This document shows positions 33,203 through 44,635 of a stretch of DNA of 64,000 nt, piece by piece. Numbering within the stretch: position 1 is the stretch's first letter; every line of letters begins with the position of its first letter. This DNA comes from Hofstenia miamia (lineage: Eukaryota; Xenacoelomorpha; Acoela; Hofsteniidae): assembly GCA_900660155.1 (NCBI GenBank), contig CABFPE010000278.1:42944-106943 (forward strand), in the 5' to 3' direction. A program made the position numbers and the translations under genes. The notes beneath the pieces were generated by a model that saw only the letters and a program-made list of their open reading frames with translations, was not told the origin of the DNA and made no database searches.

Positions 33203-34243
33203 TCATTGCTGAGGGAAGTGGTGGATGTTGTTTAATAGGCACTTTTCGCATTTATCAATAACGTCCGTTACTGTTGCACATATTCCTGTGGTGACATAAT
33301 GGGAGTTGAACGTCTTCTCCATTTGTAGAATGCCTAGGTGGCCCTGTTCGTGGATTCTCCGTACTAGGTCCCTTTTAAAATACTCCGGGATGGCAAGATG
33401 ATTGTTGTTTTTACTTTTGGCGTACAACAGACCTTTGTTGGTGACTTGCCAGTTGTAGCGGTGGAAGTATCGGGGGTCTCTCATCCTTTTCATTATTTGG
33501 TCTAATATCCAATCGCGATGTTGGTGGCGGATTATTTCTTCCTCTGAAATTTCTTCTCGCATTAAGATGGCGAGGATTGGCTTTCCGTTCCAGTCAGCGT
33601 TTATCTCCGGTATTAGTTGATATTCAGTATGTGGGATGAAGGAAAAAGGAACCTGTTCACCACCTGGTTTCTTTAGATCGCGCTCGTAGCTTGGGAGAGC
33701 TGTCCAGTAGTCTGCGTTCAAGTGGAGCCTCCCGGGGCGATGCTTAACAGTGAACGTAAAGTCGTTGAGGTACTCTATCCATCTGGCGACGATGTTCGAT
33801 TTGTCGCCACTGAACTTCTTCAGCCAGGCCAGTGCGCTGTTGTCGGTTCGCACTGTGAACTTGCGACCAAGTATGAAGTAGCGAAATTTTTTCAGAGACT
33901 CGACGAGTGCAAGCATTTCGCACTTTGTTGCACCATAATTCTTTTCGGACGCCCGAAGTTTCCGGCTAAAGTATTGTACAGGACTCTCGATCCCATTGAC
34001 ATCCTGACTAAGGATTCCGCTGATAGCTACCACACTAGCGTCGCAGTCGATGATGAAGTCTTTCGTATAATCCGGGGTGTTCAGAGACGGTATTTTCTTG
34101 AGTTCCTTCTTTATCCCGTCAAGAGCTTCTTGCTCTTGCCAAGTCCATTTAAATTCGGTGGACTTCTTCAATAAATTCGAGATCATTCTAGTTTTGTTAG
34201 CTAGGTCAGGAATAAACATACCATAGTAGTTTAAGAAGCCCAT
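33203..34243 (-). pseudogene. Element G RT thumb, RNase H and integrase zinc-binding domain
   Basis: Fossil gene part of 346 codons. It begins MGFLNYYGMFIPDLA (RT connection), then DYTKDFIIDCDASVVAISG and VQYFSRKLRASEKNY, KCEMLALVESLKKFRYFILG and TVRTDNSALAWL (RNase H with its acidic residues). VKHRPGRLHLNADYWTALP follows. Near the end HEQGHLGILQMEKTF and CEKCL form the HHCC zinc-binding domain of the integrase. Confidence 0.9.
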
Positions 34244-34419
34244 TAAGCATTGGACATCTCAGCGGGTTTTTGGCATCTCTATTTTATCCAGAAAATATTT
34301 CGCTTTATTCTTAATTGAGATTTTTCCAGGTTCAACCACGCGACCCAGGAAGGTTACTTTGGTTAGAACTAAGGTGCATTTGGTTCCGTTCACTTTAAGT
34401 CCCGCTCTCTGTAGTAAGT

Positions 34420-35129
34420 CTAAGGTTCTTCAAAAGTGTGGCTCACGACCAAGATATCGTCAATGTAGGCCGATATGCCTGGTTCGAGGAGGTTCGCACC
34501 ATCTTTCAGAATCTTAGTGACGTATCGTTGGAAGGTAGCTGGTGCGTTGCACAGGCAGAAGGCCATATACTTCCACTCGTATAACCCGTAAGGGGTAATG
34601 AATGCAGTCTTAGCAATATCAGAAGGGCGCATAGGCACCTGCCAGAAAGGAGATCTTCGATCCTTGGCAGGGGGTACGCGTCCTTAACTGTGATGTTGTT
34701 CAGCTTACGGAAATCGATGCACAGCCTATACTTTTCACCTTGGCGAATAAACACGGTGGGGGCAGCGTATGGGCTGTTACTTCCCTGTATAATCCCACTT
34801 TCGAGTAGGTCGCTTAAGATCTTCTCATATTCATGTTTCAGATTTTCTGGTACACGACGTACAGGTAAACGAATTGGACGGTCATGTTTTAATTCAATAG
34901 TGTGTTCTTCACCAACCGCCTGTCCAACACTGATGGCACCATAGTTGAACACGTCATGCTTGCTGTAAAGCAGAGATGCCAGAGACCTCCTCTCTTTTTG
35001 ACTCAGGTGTGGGTGAGAATTATCGGTGACCGTGGGCACCCAGACCAGATGTGAGGGAGCTTCGATGTCGTGCACAGCGGTGCATATCGGCAAACAAGTC
35101 ACAGGAACGTTCTCAACTTTTACCGGCAC
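34420..35129 (-). pseudogene. Element G reverse transcriptase
   Basis: Fossil gene part. Blocks: a leader ending in SVGQAVGEEHTIELKHDRPI, RRVPENLKHEYEKILSDLLE, SGIIQGSNSPYAAPTVFIRQ, YRLCIDFRKLNNITVKDAYP, then TAFITPYGLYEWKYMAFCLC, NAPATFQRYVTKIL and SAYIDDILVVS with the YxDD palm motif (about 34440-34475). All are hallmark Ty3/gypsy RT blocks in proper order. Confidence 0.9.
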
Positions 35130-35138
35130 TCCGATTAG

Positions 35139-35783
35139 CTATAACTGGTGGACTCCAATTTTCACGCCAGAAGACAATGCATTGAGGACAGTGACGTGTG
35201 ATTTTCCTTTGACCACTTTACATAGATCTGGCGAGAAGGAGACTCCGCGGATGTATTTACCTTTGTGCCCTGCTATCATGACACCCCCGTTAATGCCGGC
35301 ATCCAAGGAAACTGCCACCCTCATCCAGTGCTTCGGCTTGAGGAGTATGGGCTCATCCAGGTCAAAGACGACCTCCTTTTCGGGAACCGTGACCAATTGA
35401 GTTGCTTCCTGGTCTTTGATAGATATAGTGCTGTTCTTGAAATCAATAACACAGGAATTTCGTTCCAAAAAATCATTGCCTAGTATAAGGTCGTAGGGTA
35501 GACGGTGGTTTGATGTGTCTACCACTAACAAGTCGACTTCGAAGGGCTCCAAATGAATTCTTATCGAGGCGTCAGTTAGCTTTCCTTTCAATGAAAGTGG
35601 GTTTCCGGAGGTGTCTATCAACTTCGCATTAGAGGGATCCAGCAAGTCTCGATTGAAACACAATTCCTTGCAACATTCGTTGCTGATGATGGAAGCTGCT
35701 GCTCCTGTGTCCACTGTGGCATTAAAGATGTTTCCGTTCATTTCAATTGGTATTAAATTTTTTCGAATTAGCTGAGTGATCAC
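35139..35783 (-). pseudogene. Element G aspartic protease
   Basis: Fossil gene part of 214 codons. The active-site block reads NATVDTGAAASIIS (about 35690-35735), followed by the flap region and the LILGNDFLERNSCVIDF block (about 35430-35490). In gypsy elements this protease matures Gag and Pol. The remaining C-terminal half is the usual spacer before RT. Confidence 0.9.
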
Positions 35784-35827
35784 TAAGACGTGATCTTGTG
35801 CATGTTTTACAGGAGGCGGCGCTCCAA

Positions 35828-37602
35828 CTAATTTAAATCTGGTGATGCGGTAGGGTGATCAGTATCAAGATCAACTAAGTCGTCAACACATAAGGTTTCA
35901 CTGGAAGGTTCATCAACAATAAAACCCTCGCCATTGGCAACAAGCTGGATTTTAGCCTTACATTGGGATTTCAAATGTCCTTTGTCTCCACACATGTAAC
36001 ACTGCACCGATGACAAGTCAAACATTTTCTTACCAGGCTTTCTGAGTTCAAAATTCTTTGTCCCTGGCGCGCCTGAGAAATTCGTAATGTCACTGTTGAT
36101 AGGTTGCGAGTTCTGGAGCATGTACACCACACTGATAGCCTTACAGATGATCTCGTGGAGGCTGTCCTCAGGATCACATCTGACTTCCAACCAATTTCTG
36201 ATTGACGCAGGGAAACCTCGGCAAATGTACAAGAACAAATCATGTTTGGAATACTCTTTAGACAAACTGCTCAGGCGGAAAAGGCGTTCTACTTGGGTTA
36301 TGTAATTATGAATGTCGTCACCAAATTTAAAAGACATGTCACACAGAAGCGTCTTATACTGGTGTTTAATATGCGGCGCTTGATAATGGTCCTCGAAGAA
36401 CCCCACCAGCATTTGATAGTCGGTTTTGACGTTTCGATCAAGCATCATATACTGGTTGTACGCCAACCCACTAAGATACAAGGGGAACTGTGACACGGCA
36501 GTCTCTTGAGAATTCTTATGTTGTTCATTGTTAGTTCGAATAGAAAAAACCATTCGTTGAAGGACTGGGCGACTGCGTTGATTTGCCCAGTGAATTTGGG
36601 TAGAACAGAGTGCTTGCTATATACTGGTATCTGCCCATGGGACTCGAGAGGGAGGATCGACTCGTGGTACCTTGGCTGATATTTAGCATCGTTGGCCGGA
36701 CTGATGTCACTAATGTGCTGCTCTTTATATGCAGGAACGACAACCGTACTTACTGGATCAGGCAGCGATTGAACATAGCCAGTCTGAGGAGTAGCTCCCG
36801 TGGTTAACGTAGCGACTTGGGTGAGGGCCGCCTGAGCAAAGGTCGGCTGGCTGTGTGAAGGTGAAGTGGCAGAGGGCAGAGACAAGGACACTCCACACAG
36901 AGGAGCAGCTGCAACTGAAGAAAGCTGGTTCACACCAACGAGCTGGGCCACTTGGCCAATAACTCTCTCGGCTAATTCGTCCAGAGCCTCATTTAACACG
37001 ACATGAGTAACATATTTGTCGTTTCGACTACATTGAGGAGGTGAGTTATCCTCTCTTCGACTCAATTTATCCATAGAGTTCTTTAGTTCGTGAATTTGCA
37101 ACTCGAGTGCGAAAGTTGACTCCAGCATCTGCCTCTCCATGCGCTGATATGCTACATGTTGAGTGTTCAGCTCAGCTTGCAGGGATTCGACCTGGCGTTC
37201 ACTCTCCATTTGTAGCGCTACTTGCTGTGACAACTCATCCTGCAAATGATCAATTTCAGCTAGGTGGACATCGAAGTGAGGCGTGGACTGCTGTTCACGA
37301 CCACTAGCGTAACTGTGAGGGTGCAGAGGAATGGGTGGAGCATTCTGAGTGTTCACTATGCGTCGCGGGTTTCTATTGAATAACAGACTTGTGTTGGCGT
37401 TACTGTACAGGATGGTAGAAGCGCTGTGGCTATCATCCATTCTTTGAACATTGGGGGAAGTCAGAGGACAAAAGTTCAACAAAGATCCCACGGTGCAAGG
37501 GGCAGTGTCCGGGCTACCAGCGCTTGCACAGGGGACACTCTGAGAGGGAGGAGTCCCAAAAGTAGGAGAATAAATTACAGTACGACTTGAGCTAGAATCC
37601 AT
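35828..37602 (-). pseudogene. Element G gag
   Basis: Fossil gene. The N-terminal part starts MDSSSSRTVIYSPTFGTPPS at 37602 and holds a long coiled coil (QDELSQQVALQMESERQVES). A capsid region follows (FPLYLSGLAYNQYMMLDRNV, LSKEYSKHDLFLYICRGFP, RNWLEVRCDPEDSLHEIICK). A CCHC nucleocapsid knuckle CYMCGDKGHLKSQC lies at about 35960-36001. Capsid strings are shared with D and E, which shows a common lineage. Confidence 0.85.
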
Positions 37603-37662
37603 GGGGGTAAAAAGAAGAGAATGACAATTTGGACTGGGTAGTCAAAAGACCCCCAGAAGCAA

Positions 37663-38071
37663 CTTGTCACCCCGTGCTGGTGAGAGCACTCCCGAATTGT
37701 CGCCAACTTACGCAATAAGTTTCATTTAAAATAATAAATAAATAAGAAATACAATGGTAAAGACGGCAGTTAAGAGTAGACAAAGTCTATTGAACATTTG
37801 CTACAGTTGTCTCAGTTTATATACAAAAAATGTTATCATTACCTGCCTTTGTTTACAACTTTTAGATAGCAATGTAGTTTAACATGATCAATCTTAAATT
37901 CCCTCGCAAAATTAAATTTGAGCAAAATAAAAGCACCAATGAGGGGACACCAATTAAACGATAGCAAACTAGGATCGAAATAAATTGATACGTCATAGTG
38001 ACGTAATAATACAAAGATATAATAAAAGAATAAATTCAACAAAATCCCTGAGCAACTCTACAATAACTAAC
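37663..38071 (-). mobile_element. Probable 5' LTR and primer-binding region of G
   Basis: The minus strand contains TTGGCGACAATTCGGGAG (about 37684-37702), a TGG-starting string in the position of a primer-binding site. Upstream sequence reaches a TGTTAG at 38071. The 3' LTR is in the gap, so LTR borders cannot be confirmed by comparison. The palindrome TACGTCATAGTGACGTA (37989-38005) holds two CRE-like half sites and would lie in U3. Confidence 0.5.
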
Positions 38072-38103
38072 ATGTACTTTGAAAACTTTTTTCAATTTTA
38101 AAT

Positions 38104-38560
38104 TTGGTAATGACTCTAAAAGCTGCTAACAAAGCTTGCACTCAAAAAAATCTACAAAAAGATGGACAGACCAAACAAGACGATCTCCCACAACCAAAAA
38201 AATTCGTTTTAAAGCCTATATTACCAAAGACTGTGTATTCCCTAAAGACTGTTGGTAAAATAGTTCAACTGGAAGTGGTCAACAGTCTCAACAAAATTTC
38301 AGATGAAATATATTTCTGTTAGAGAATTAAAAATCAGTGAGTGGCAAAAAATATACAGTGCATATAGTCTTCACACAAAGTATGACCCTGTGGTAAAAAT
38401 TATACTGGAAAATGGCAACTGCTTCTTCCTGCCTAAATGTTATGCAGAAAAAGTTACAGGGGAAAAATACAAGATGTTTATTGGACTTAAGATTTGACGT
38501 GGCAAGGATAACCACCAATATATCCAGGTAACAATGCACAAACTGTATTTAGATTTAGTG
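38104..38560 (+). pseudogene. Small unknown protein, two overlapping frames
   Basis: Two open frames (38104-38319 and 38303-38497) overlap by 17 bp, and the second continues past a TGA with RGKDNHQYIQVTMHKLY. The first is Lys/Gln-rich. The second contains TKYDPVVKIILENGNCFFLP followed by K-C-Y-A-E-K and K-M-F-I-G-L. The pattern T-K-Y-x-x-x-h-x-h-x-L-x-x-G...F-F-L-P-x-x resembles small predicted proteins I remember from insect and cnidarian genomes near transposons, of unknown function. The frame change and stop suggest a decayed copy. Host or transposon origin cannot be told. Confidence 0.45.
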
Positions 38561-39147
38561 TGTAAAAATATTTAGAATTAATTTATATGTACCATTGATT
38601 TTTATTTCAATTGTTAAAAAATAGTACTTACTAGTGAAACAAAAAACTTGATTTAAAAATGAATTTTAAAATAAAAACATCATAATTATTGAGAAAGCAT
38701 TAGCATTCACATTTTTCTTCAGTCAATGATTAAATTTTGATAATCCCAAATGAATACATAATACCATTTCAAAAACGAATCAAAAAGATATTATGAAACT
38801 CACAAAACATTTTTAATTACAAAAGACTAACACATTTTCATTAAAAAATACATTTATGCAAAAATTATTAAATTGATTGCTTTTACAAAACACATAGTCA
38901 TACATTAAAAAAACACAACAGCAATTGTTCAATGATTTAAACTACATTTTGTACATTAGGTATTAAAACAACTTAGGAATATTTTCTAAATATAGAAATA
39001 AATAGCATAAATTACAATTATCAGCAGCAGATAAAATGAAATAAATACTTCTTCATGGTGGTTTACTCATTGCATTCAAATATAAAATATATATTTCACA
39101 ATATGCAATTAGGAAAACCGCATTTTAACTGAATTTCCCACTAAACA
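38561..39147. other. AT-rich stretch without recognisable gene
   Basis: Many poly-A/T runs and stops in all frames. I see no terminal repeats or domains. Confidence 0.4.
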
Positions 39148-39385
39148 TTTGGGAAAATTTAATTTTCCTTTTGGTGATTTTATTTCTTTTCAAACAAAAT
39201 TACTTACCTTTGGGAATATTTAATTTTCCTGTTGGTGATTTTTTTTGTCTTTTTGAACAAACTTACTTGCCTTTGGGAATATTTAATTTTCCTTTTGATG
39301 ATTTTTTTGTCTTTTCAAACAAAATTACTTGCTTTTGGGAATATTTAATTTTCCTATTGGTGATTTTTTTGTCTTTTCAGGCAAG
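39148..39385 (+). repeat. Tandem repeat, about 62 bp x 4
   Basis: Units start with TTTGGGAA (39148, about 39209, 39272, 39333). Each includes TTTAATTTTCCT, then a T-rich TGATTTTTTTGTCTTTTC and AAACAAAATTACTTGC. The repeat stays open in one plus-strand frame (39171-39431), which then reads as a repeated LPLGIFNFP peptide. This is most likely a by-product of a period near a multiple of three rather than a gene. Confidence 0.9.
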
Positions 39386-40140
39386 GATATTAAATGTGTC
39401 CAAACATTATGAAATTTTTATATTATTTTGAAATCACATGAGACAAAGTTAGTAATATTAACTTTTTAAAATACAAAAATAACTTACATTATTGAATGAA
39501 TTCAACTGTCACCACTGAAATCTTTGTGAAAACTGAATAAAGTGTTAAAAGGAAGATATCTTTCCTTCATAGGCATTGAACAAAATGCAAACTTCATGAC
39601 AGTTTTAGTATAAACTTTAAGAAAGGAGAAAGAAAAACGTACATACACTTAAATTTGACAATTCCTTGTTGTATATTCAGTTTTTTGTATTTCAAAGTGT
39701 TAATGGTTTTGTTTTTATGTATTTTATTTAACATCTCACGTAAATAACCATTTTAAGGCATTCTCCAAATACATTATGTAGTTGAACAATAAATTTTACT
39801 ATTTGCTGAAAACATATATAGAATATATAGAATACACATTAATAAACATCATTTGACAAGATGACTTCTACTGTTAATTTATATCCTCCTGTAATAAAGA
39901 TAATTCTTCCAACATTTAAGTTTGTAATAAATGAAAGTTATGTATGAATGTACTGACAAACTCTGCAGAGAAACATTTTTAATTTGTAAAGACGCAAATG
40001 TTAAGATTTTATTAAATTTTTAAGAAAGCTATATGTATATATGGATAAATATACCTTTTGTATATATATAATATAAGTGTATATATAATACAATATAAGT
40101 TCTGTTAAATATAAAACAATTTCTGGGCAAGAACAACAAG
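39386..40140. other. AT-rich stretch with TATA microsatellite
   Basis: No gene recognised. An alternating TATATA-rich tract lies at about 40028-40100. Confidence 0.4.
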
Positions 40141-40149
40141 AATATATGA

Positions 40150-42065
40150 AATTTAATACTAGTGCTATTTTCTAGTTTCACTGGGGCATATGCCCATCAT
40201 GTTGTTGAGTTCTACTATACTGGGTCTTCTCAACGTATTTTGTTGTGTGAGCACCTAGTGAAATATTTTTCGAACTTCTGTTGGACTTTTTTCATTGGTG
40301 ACAAGGATATTATGTCAATGCATTGTAGCATCCAATGTTTAATGTTATTTGGCATAGGTGCTATAGATACTTTGTACTTTTTGTTTTTAGATTTTTCTGT
40401 CATTCCTTTCTCATTATTGGTAGCACTAGTTTATCATTTTCTGGAAATTCTATCACCAGTATCCAAATAAATGTTCTTGCTCTAATGTTCAGCACATTTG
40501 TTTTCTCAAATAGCATATTTGTGAAAATTCATTTGGAGTCCATTTCATAGGATCTTCTAATTTCATGTACTGCAGCTTCTACTGATTTATAATACATCTT
40601 TATCAGTGATTTTATATAAATTATCAGCCACTCTTCTTCTATTGGTTTCTCCACCTTCATTTCTTTCCATCTGATCAGTCTTTTCGTTTCTGGCTATAGA
40701 TTATCATTTGAACTATAGTGCATCCTTCTGTTTGCTATGAAATAGGGGTGTATTTTTTCTTTCTTATTTCTTCACCCTACTTTTGCTGGGTGAGGGGGAG
40801 TGTTTCATTGGTGTCATTCTCTTTGGTGTTTGATCCAACCTCACGCTCTTTAGTTGATGCTTGGTATCTCAATGTTGGCGCTCCTTTATCCACCTGCCCC
40901 TTAATTGGCATTTGGGTGAGGGTGTTCTTTTCCCCATCCTCATACCCTTTAATTGGTAATCAGATTGTCGATGTCTTCTCTTTATTCGTCTCCTCATGTT
41001 ACTAGGTGGCAAATGCTTCATTATCATGCCCTTTAATTGGCAATCAGATTGTGGAGATCTAGTATTTTTAGTGCTACTGCTGGATTGTTTGTCCCTCCTC
41101 ACCTCCTTTAATTGACGATCTGATTGGGGGGTCTTCCTTCACACTCTTCTGCTTTTTAGTGGTGATCAACTGTGAGTTCTGTTTGAATTCTTCATTATCT
41201 ACCCTAAATGTAGTTAATAAATTTGTATCCCATATTTCAGGGTCATATCTATTTTAATTTTTTACTGCCCTCTGGGGCATGATTCTTCTTTCAACTTCAG
41301 TGTCTTCATTTTGAGGTGTATGTTCTTTTTGAAATTCTTCTTCTGCTACACTGTCAAGATCACACATCTCATTATATGTACTATCATCATTTTTTATGAT
41401 TTTGAATTCTGCATTTTTGTCTAGCATTACTTGCTCTATGTCTATTATTGCTTGTTTCAAATATTGGAAGTGCAAGGTTCTTCCATCATTAAGTTTATAA
41501 TTATTGTTAGCCAATGTTTGTGTTATGATAAATAGCCCTGACCACTGTGTTGTTAATTTTCTCACCTGGTTTATGTCTTGTATCCTCAGTCGTGTATGTG
41601 TGTAAACCTTATCTCCCTTCTTGTGTGGTTTTCCATAAATCTTCTTATTGAAATTTCTTTCTTGTCTTATTGCAGATCTTTTGGTATTATGGCACATCAC
41701 TTCAAGAATTCCTGTTGGTTGGTTTTTATTTTCCTTATATATTCATTATCAGGTTTGTCAGAGTATGTGTTATATTGCATTGATATGGGCGTTGCTGCCT
41801 CCCTTTTATAGATTGCTTTGCATTGTGTTATTCCTGTGGTTGAATGCACTGACGTATTGAAGAAATATTCTACTATTTCAATGACTTCTCTCCAATCTCT
41901 TCCTCTGACTCTTGATGTTAAAACTCTAATCAGTTTAATAATTGTCCTATTTAGTTTTTTGACTGTCCCATTTCCTTGTGGGTGATATGCAGTTGTTTTT
42001 TCCATTAATTTTGCCATTTCTTCAAACAGTTTACTCTCGAATTGTACTCCCCTATCTGATATTAT
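40150..42065 (-). mobile_element. Ty3/gypsy element D, 3' part (integrase end and beyond)
   Basis: Fossil with several breaks. It contains the integrase C-terminal half (41697-42017 and 41254-41700, with TTAYHPQGNGTVKKLNRTII, FFNTSVHSTTGITQCKA and a QWSGLFIITQTLANNNYKL block). The pol tail follows (RRIMPQRAVKN, then a DPEIWD string shared with G). Behind that come a repeat-bearing charged region (40890-41140) and further minus-strand coding remnants down to about 40150. The rest of D lies at 54970-59590, beyond element C. A 3' LTR for D was not identified. Confidence 0.8.
40890..41140 (-). repeat. Degenerate coding minisatellite in the D pol tail
   Basis: Four imperfect units contain CCAATTAAAGG-type cores on the minus strand (near 40900, 40950, 41030 and 41107), spaced 50-80 bp. 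In one frame they encode a recurring (Q)SDxQLKGM peptide. The region is strongly basic and lies after the integrase C-terminus, a place where gypsy pol proteins often vary in length. Confidence 0.6.
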
Positions 42066-42886
42066 TGTAGAATGTTCTCTCCTTGGGACTTCATTCCACA
42101 GTGGAACATTCTAACCAAACAAACAGTAATAAATTGCAGTTTGCTTTTTACTTGCAGTGTAGTGAAGTAACATGGAACCAATTGTGTACTCAAATAACAA
42201 CCCAGAGAAGAAATATCTTGGTAAATGTTCTGATAGTTGATATGGCCTCCAGCCAGTGTAGAACTAAGAAAAACCTAATCCCTTGGCTCAGCTCATTGAA
42301 AGTTGAAAGTCCATACTGGGTTGTTATCATACATGTAAACAAAAACCTTACTCCCCTAAACCTATGTTATCCCTTAGGGTACAGAAGGGGTTACTTGCAT
42401 TCAGTTTTGGTCACCAGTAGCATTGCTGTAACCAAAGCGATGCCCTATATTTAGCTAATGTACATATTGAACATTAATATAAAATAAGGAAAAAACAATA
42501 AAATATATCCGGAAAAGTAAAGGGCAATTTGGGAAAATTTATTATATCAAAATGTTAATAGAATAGCAGTTCGGGAAATATGTAATTAAAAATAATACAA
42601 CTGAACGTTGGGAAATCAAAATTTAAATTAAAACATCTGACAATATCAGAAATCACACATTAAACAAAAGTAAATATTTATGTTTCACAAAAAGTGCTAA
42701 GCAGATGATCAGTCATCTTTCAAACAATTCAAATTAAATAAAGCAACGCAATGTTGACTCGACTGCCAGTGACCAATCAGAAATAAGCATAAGGCACACG
42801 GATTAGAACATAATAAAATTGCTCCGAAATCTCTTATTTTGACTACTAATAATACAAAATGGTTCTATATCCGGGATTATGCTACA
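42066..42886 (-). mobile_element. 3' LTR of element C
   Basis: 821 bp, with ends TGTAG...CTACA. It aligns with 53798-53895 plus 54225-54969. Next to it on the right is the purine-rich AGCTGGGTGGGG (minus strand), the polypurine tract. The end sequence TGTAGCATAATCC (minus) is shared with the other LTR family in the window, while the body differs, so C is a relative and not the source of the solo LTRs. Confidence 0.9.
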
Positions 42887-42902
42887 CCCCCACCCAGCTT
42901 GC

Positions 42903-44000
42903 TGTAGAGTCGAAAACTTCCACCATTATTTTGTCCATAACAGTTTTATGCGTACATTGAATCAGTTCATGAGATTTATTACTACTCCATGTCATATCTT
43001 GAAAATCAGGACTAGATCTTGTTATTGAAACTAAAGTTTCAATTTCAGTAGTATGTAGGTTTTTAAAGTTTATCCATTTGTTTTCACGAAATGAATTGGA
43101 GATAACCATGGATAGTATAATTTCATTAATTTTGTTATTGAACAAATCATGGAATTTTTTATTTAGAAGTAAACTTTTCATTGCAATTAACATAGTTAAT
43201 TTAGCATCAAAACCTGACGTGTGAGCATTGGTTTGGTCTATTTAAATTCCTGGACATATTTCTTGAAAAGTATGGATTAAATTACGATTCATTTTGATGT
43301 CCTTAAAGAATGTTTTCCACATCTTAATAAGACTTTAGTTTCAAGTCTGTTAGCTACATCATAAAATCTGTAATCTTCTTGAAGTGTGTTAGTCCATCAC
43401 TCCAGAAAATAATGTAACACATTTATGTGACGTATTATTTATTGTTTCTTTTAGTAATTCCACTTGTCAGTGTATGGGTTTGCCATTTTTAAAAACATGT
43501 AGAAGAGTATGTTTTGAGTCTATAAACATTCTTTTTTATTTTTGTGAATTTTCAGTTGTTCAATTGAATTTTTGTATAATGGAGTTTTTATAAAATTCTG
43601 AATAGTGTGAAGATTGTAATGGTAATTATCACATATTTTGAGTTTTACTCCATCTTTTACATTCTTTTTTCCTTTCCATTTTGGCATGATAATGGGTACG
43701 TACACAATGTTCAGTGGAATACAGAAGTAATTGTTTGCGGAAATGGTATGGAATTGATCAATATCGTTAATTTATTCTGAGGTTGTGTTAGCAATCCCAT
43801 AAGATATTGGATAATTGTGTTGCATCATGTCTACATTTTGCCAAAAGGTTTCAGTTAATCCACATTTTTCTAATGTGTTTTTGTGAGCTCTAGGAATGAA
43901 GAGTTTTGCAACTACTAGATGAACTTGTCAAAGCATATAGAACAATTTTGTATACTTTAAACTATCTTGATTTATTTGAGTTTGCATGAAAATTACATTA
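42903..44000 (-). pseudogene. 3' coding region of element C, unidentified
   Basis: Fossil with several breaks. Minus-strand open stretches 42882-43193 and 43520-43705, plus protein-like sequence up to about 43990, form a region of about 350 residues between pol and the polypurine tract. Blocks: VAKLFIPRAHKNTLEKCGL, NYPISYGIANTTSE, YFCIPLNIVYVPIIMPKWKG, ICDNYHYNLHTIQNFIKTPL and ELIQCTHKTVMDKIMVEVFD. Position behind pol is where gypsy-like elements carry envelope or other third genes. I see no clear transmembrane anchor or furin site, so no function is assigned. Confidence 0.5.
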
Positions 44001-44635
44001 AGAATGAAGGCAATTCATAAAAATTAATAGCTTGTCTAGCGGCATATTTAAATCAATTATTTTAGGCATATTTAAACTGCAGATTACAAACATTCACTAG
44101 CAGGAGCAGATGCAAGCCAGTTGTCACTGACCACTGGTCAGGGCCGCCATGAACAAGATCTTGTCACCCTTAATTTCATTACATCAGTCACTTTGAGATA
44201 GGTCTCTGGCAGGGGTGTCCACGGATAATGCAGATTAAGGGGCAATTGAGTCATTAATTTTGGCAGGTCACACATGACCCGCGAAAAATTTGATACAAAG
44301 CTAAAAATTAATTGATTTTTACTGAAAAATCCTATTCTGAAGGGCGGCACATTAAAATAATCACTTCAAAAATTAAGTTAATTTATTCAAACCAGAGTTG
44401 GAACAGGCCGGAAATTTCAAGGCTGGGCCAGTAGTTGGCCAGCAATAGCTAATACTGGCCGGACAGTTTTTGGTCGGTTTTGGCCAGTAAATAATATTGG
44501 CATTGTGGCATTGTATATTTAATCTATGCAAGTACATTGTATATACATATATATACATATATATATATATATATAGTTATATTGACCGCTGTGGACAAAA
44601 CTGGGCCTTAATTTGACTGCTGTGTACAACCAAAT

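Larger units (their letters stand above)
32099..38071 (-). mobile_element. Ty3/gypsy LTR-retrotransposon G, best preserved copy
   Basis: Parts in minus-strand order: leader and probable 5' LTR (about 37690-38071), gag (35828-37602), protease (35139-35783), reverse transcriptase (34420-35129), RNase H and integrase zinc-binding domain (33203-34243), integrase core and C-terminus (32353-33078), and pol tail up to the gap. The domain order PR-RT-RH-IN is that of Ty3/gypsy. Frames are long, the base composition is clearly richer in G and C than the neighbourhood, and only a handful of breaks are apparent, so it is the youngest or least decayed element here. The 3' LTR is not sequenced. Confidence 0.9.

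Noticed and set aside
39171-39431. A repeat protein (LPLGIFNFP repeats)
   Set aside because: It arises from a 62-bp AT-rich tandem repeat. The unit length is not a strict multiple of three and there is no sign of coding selection.
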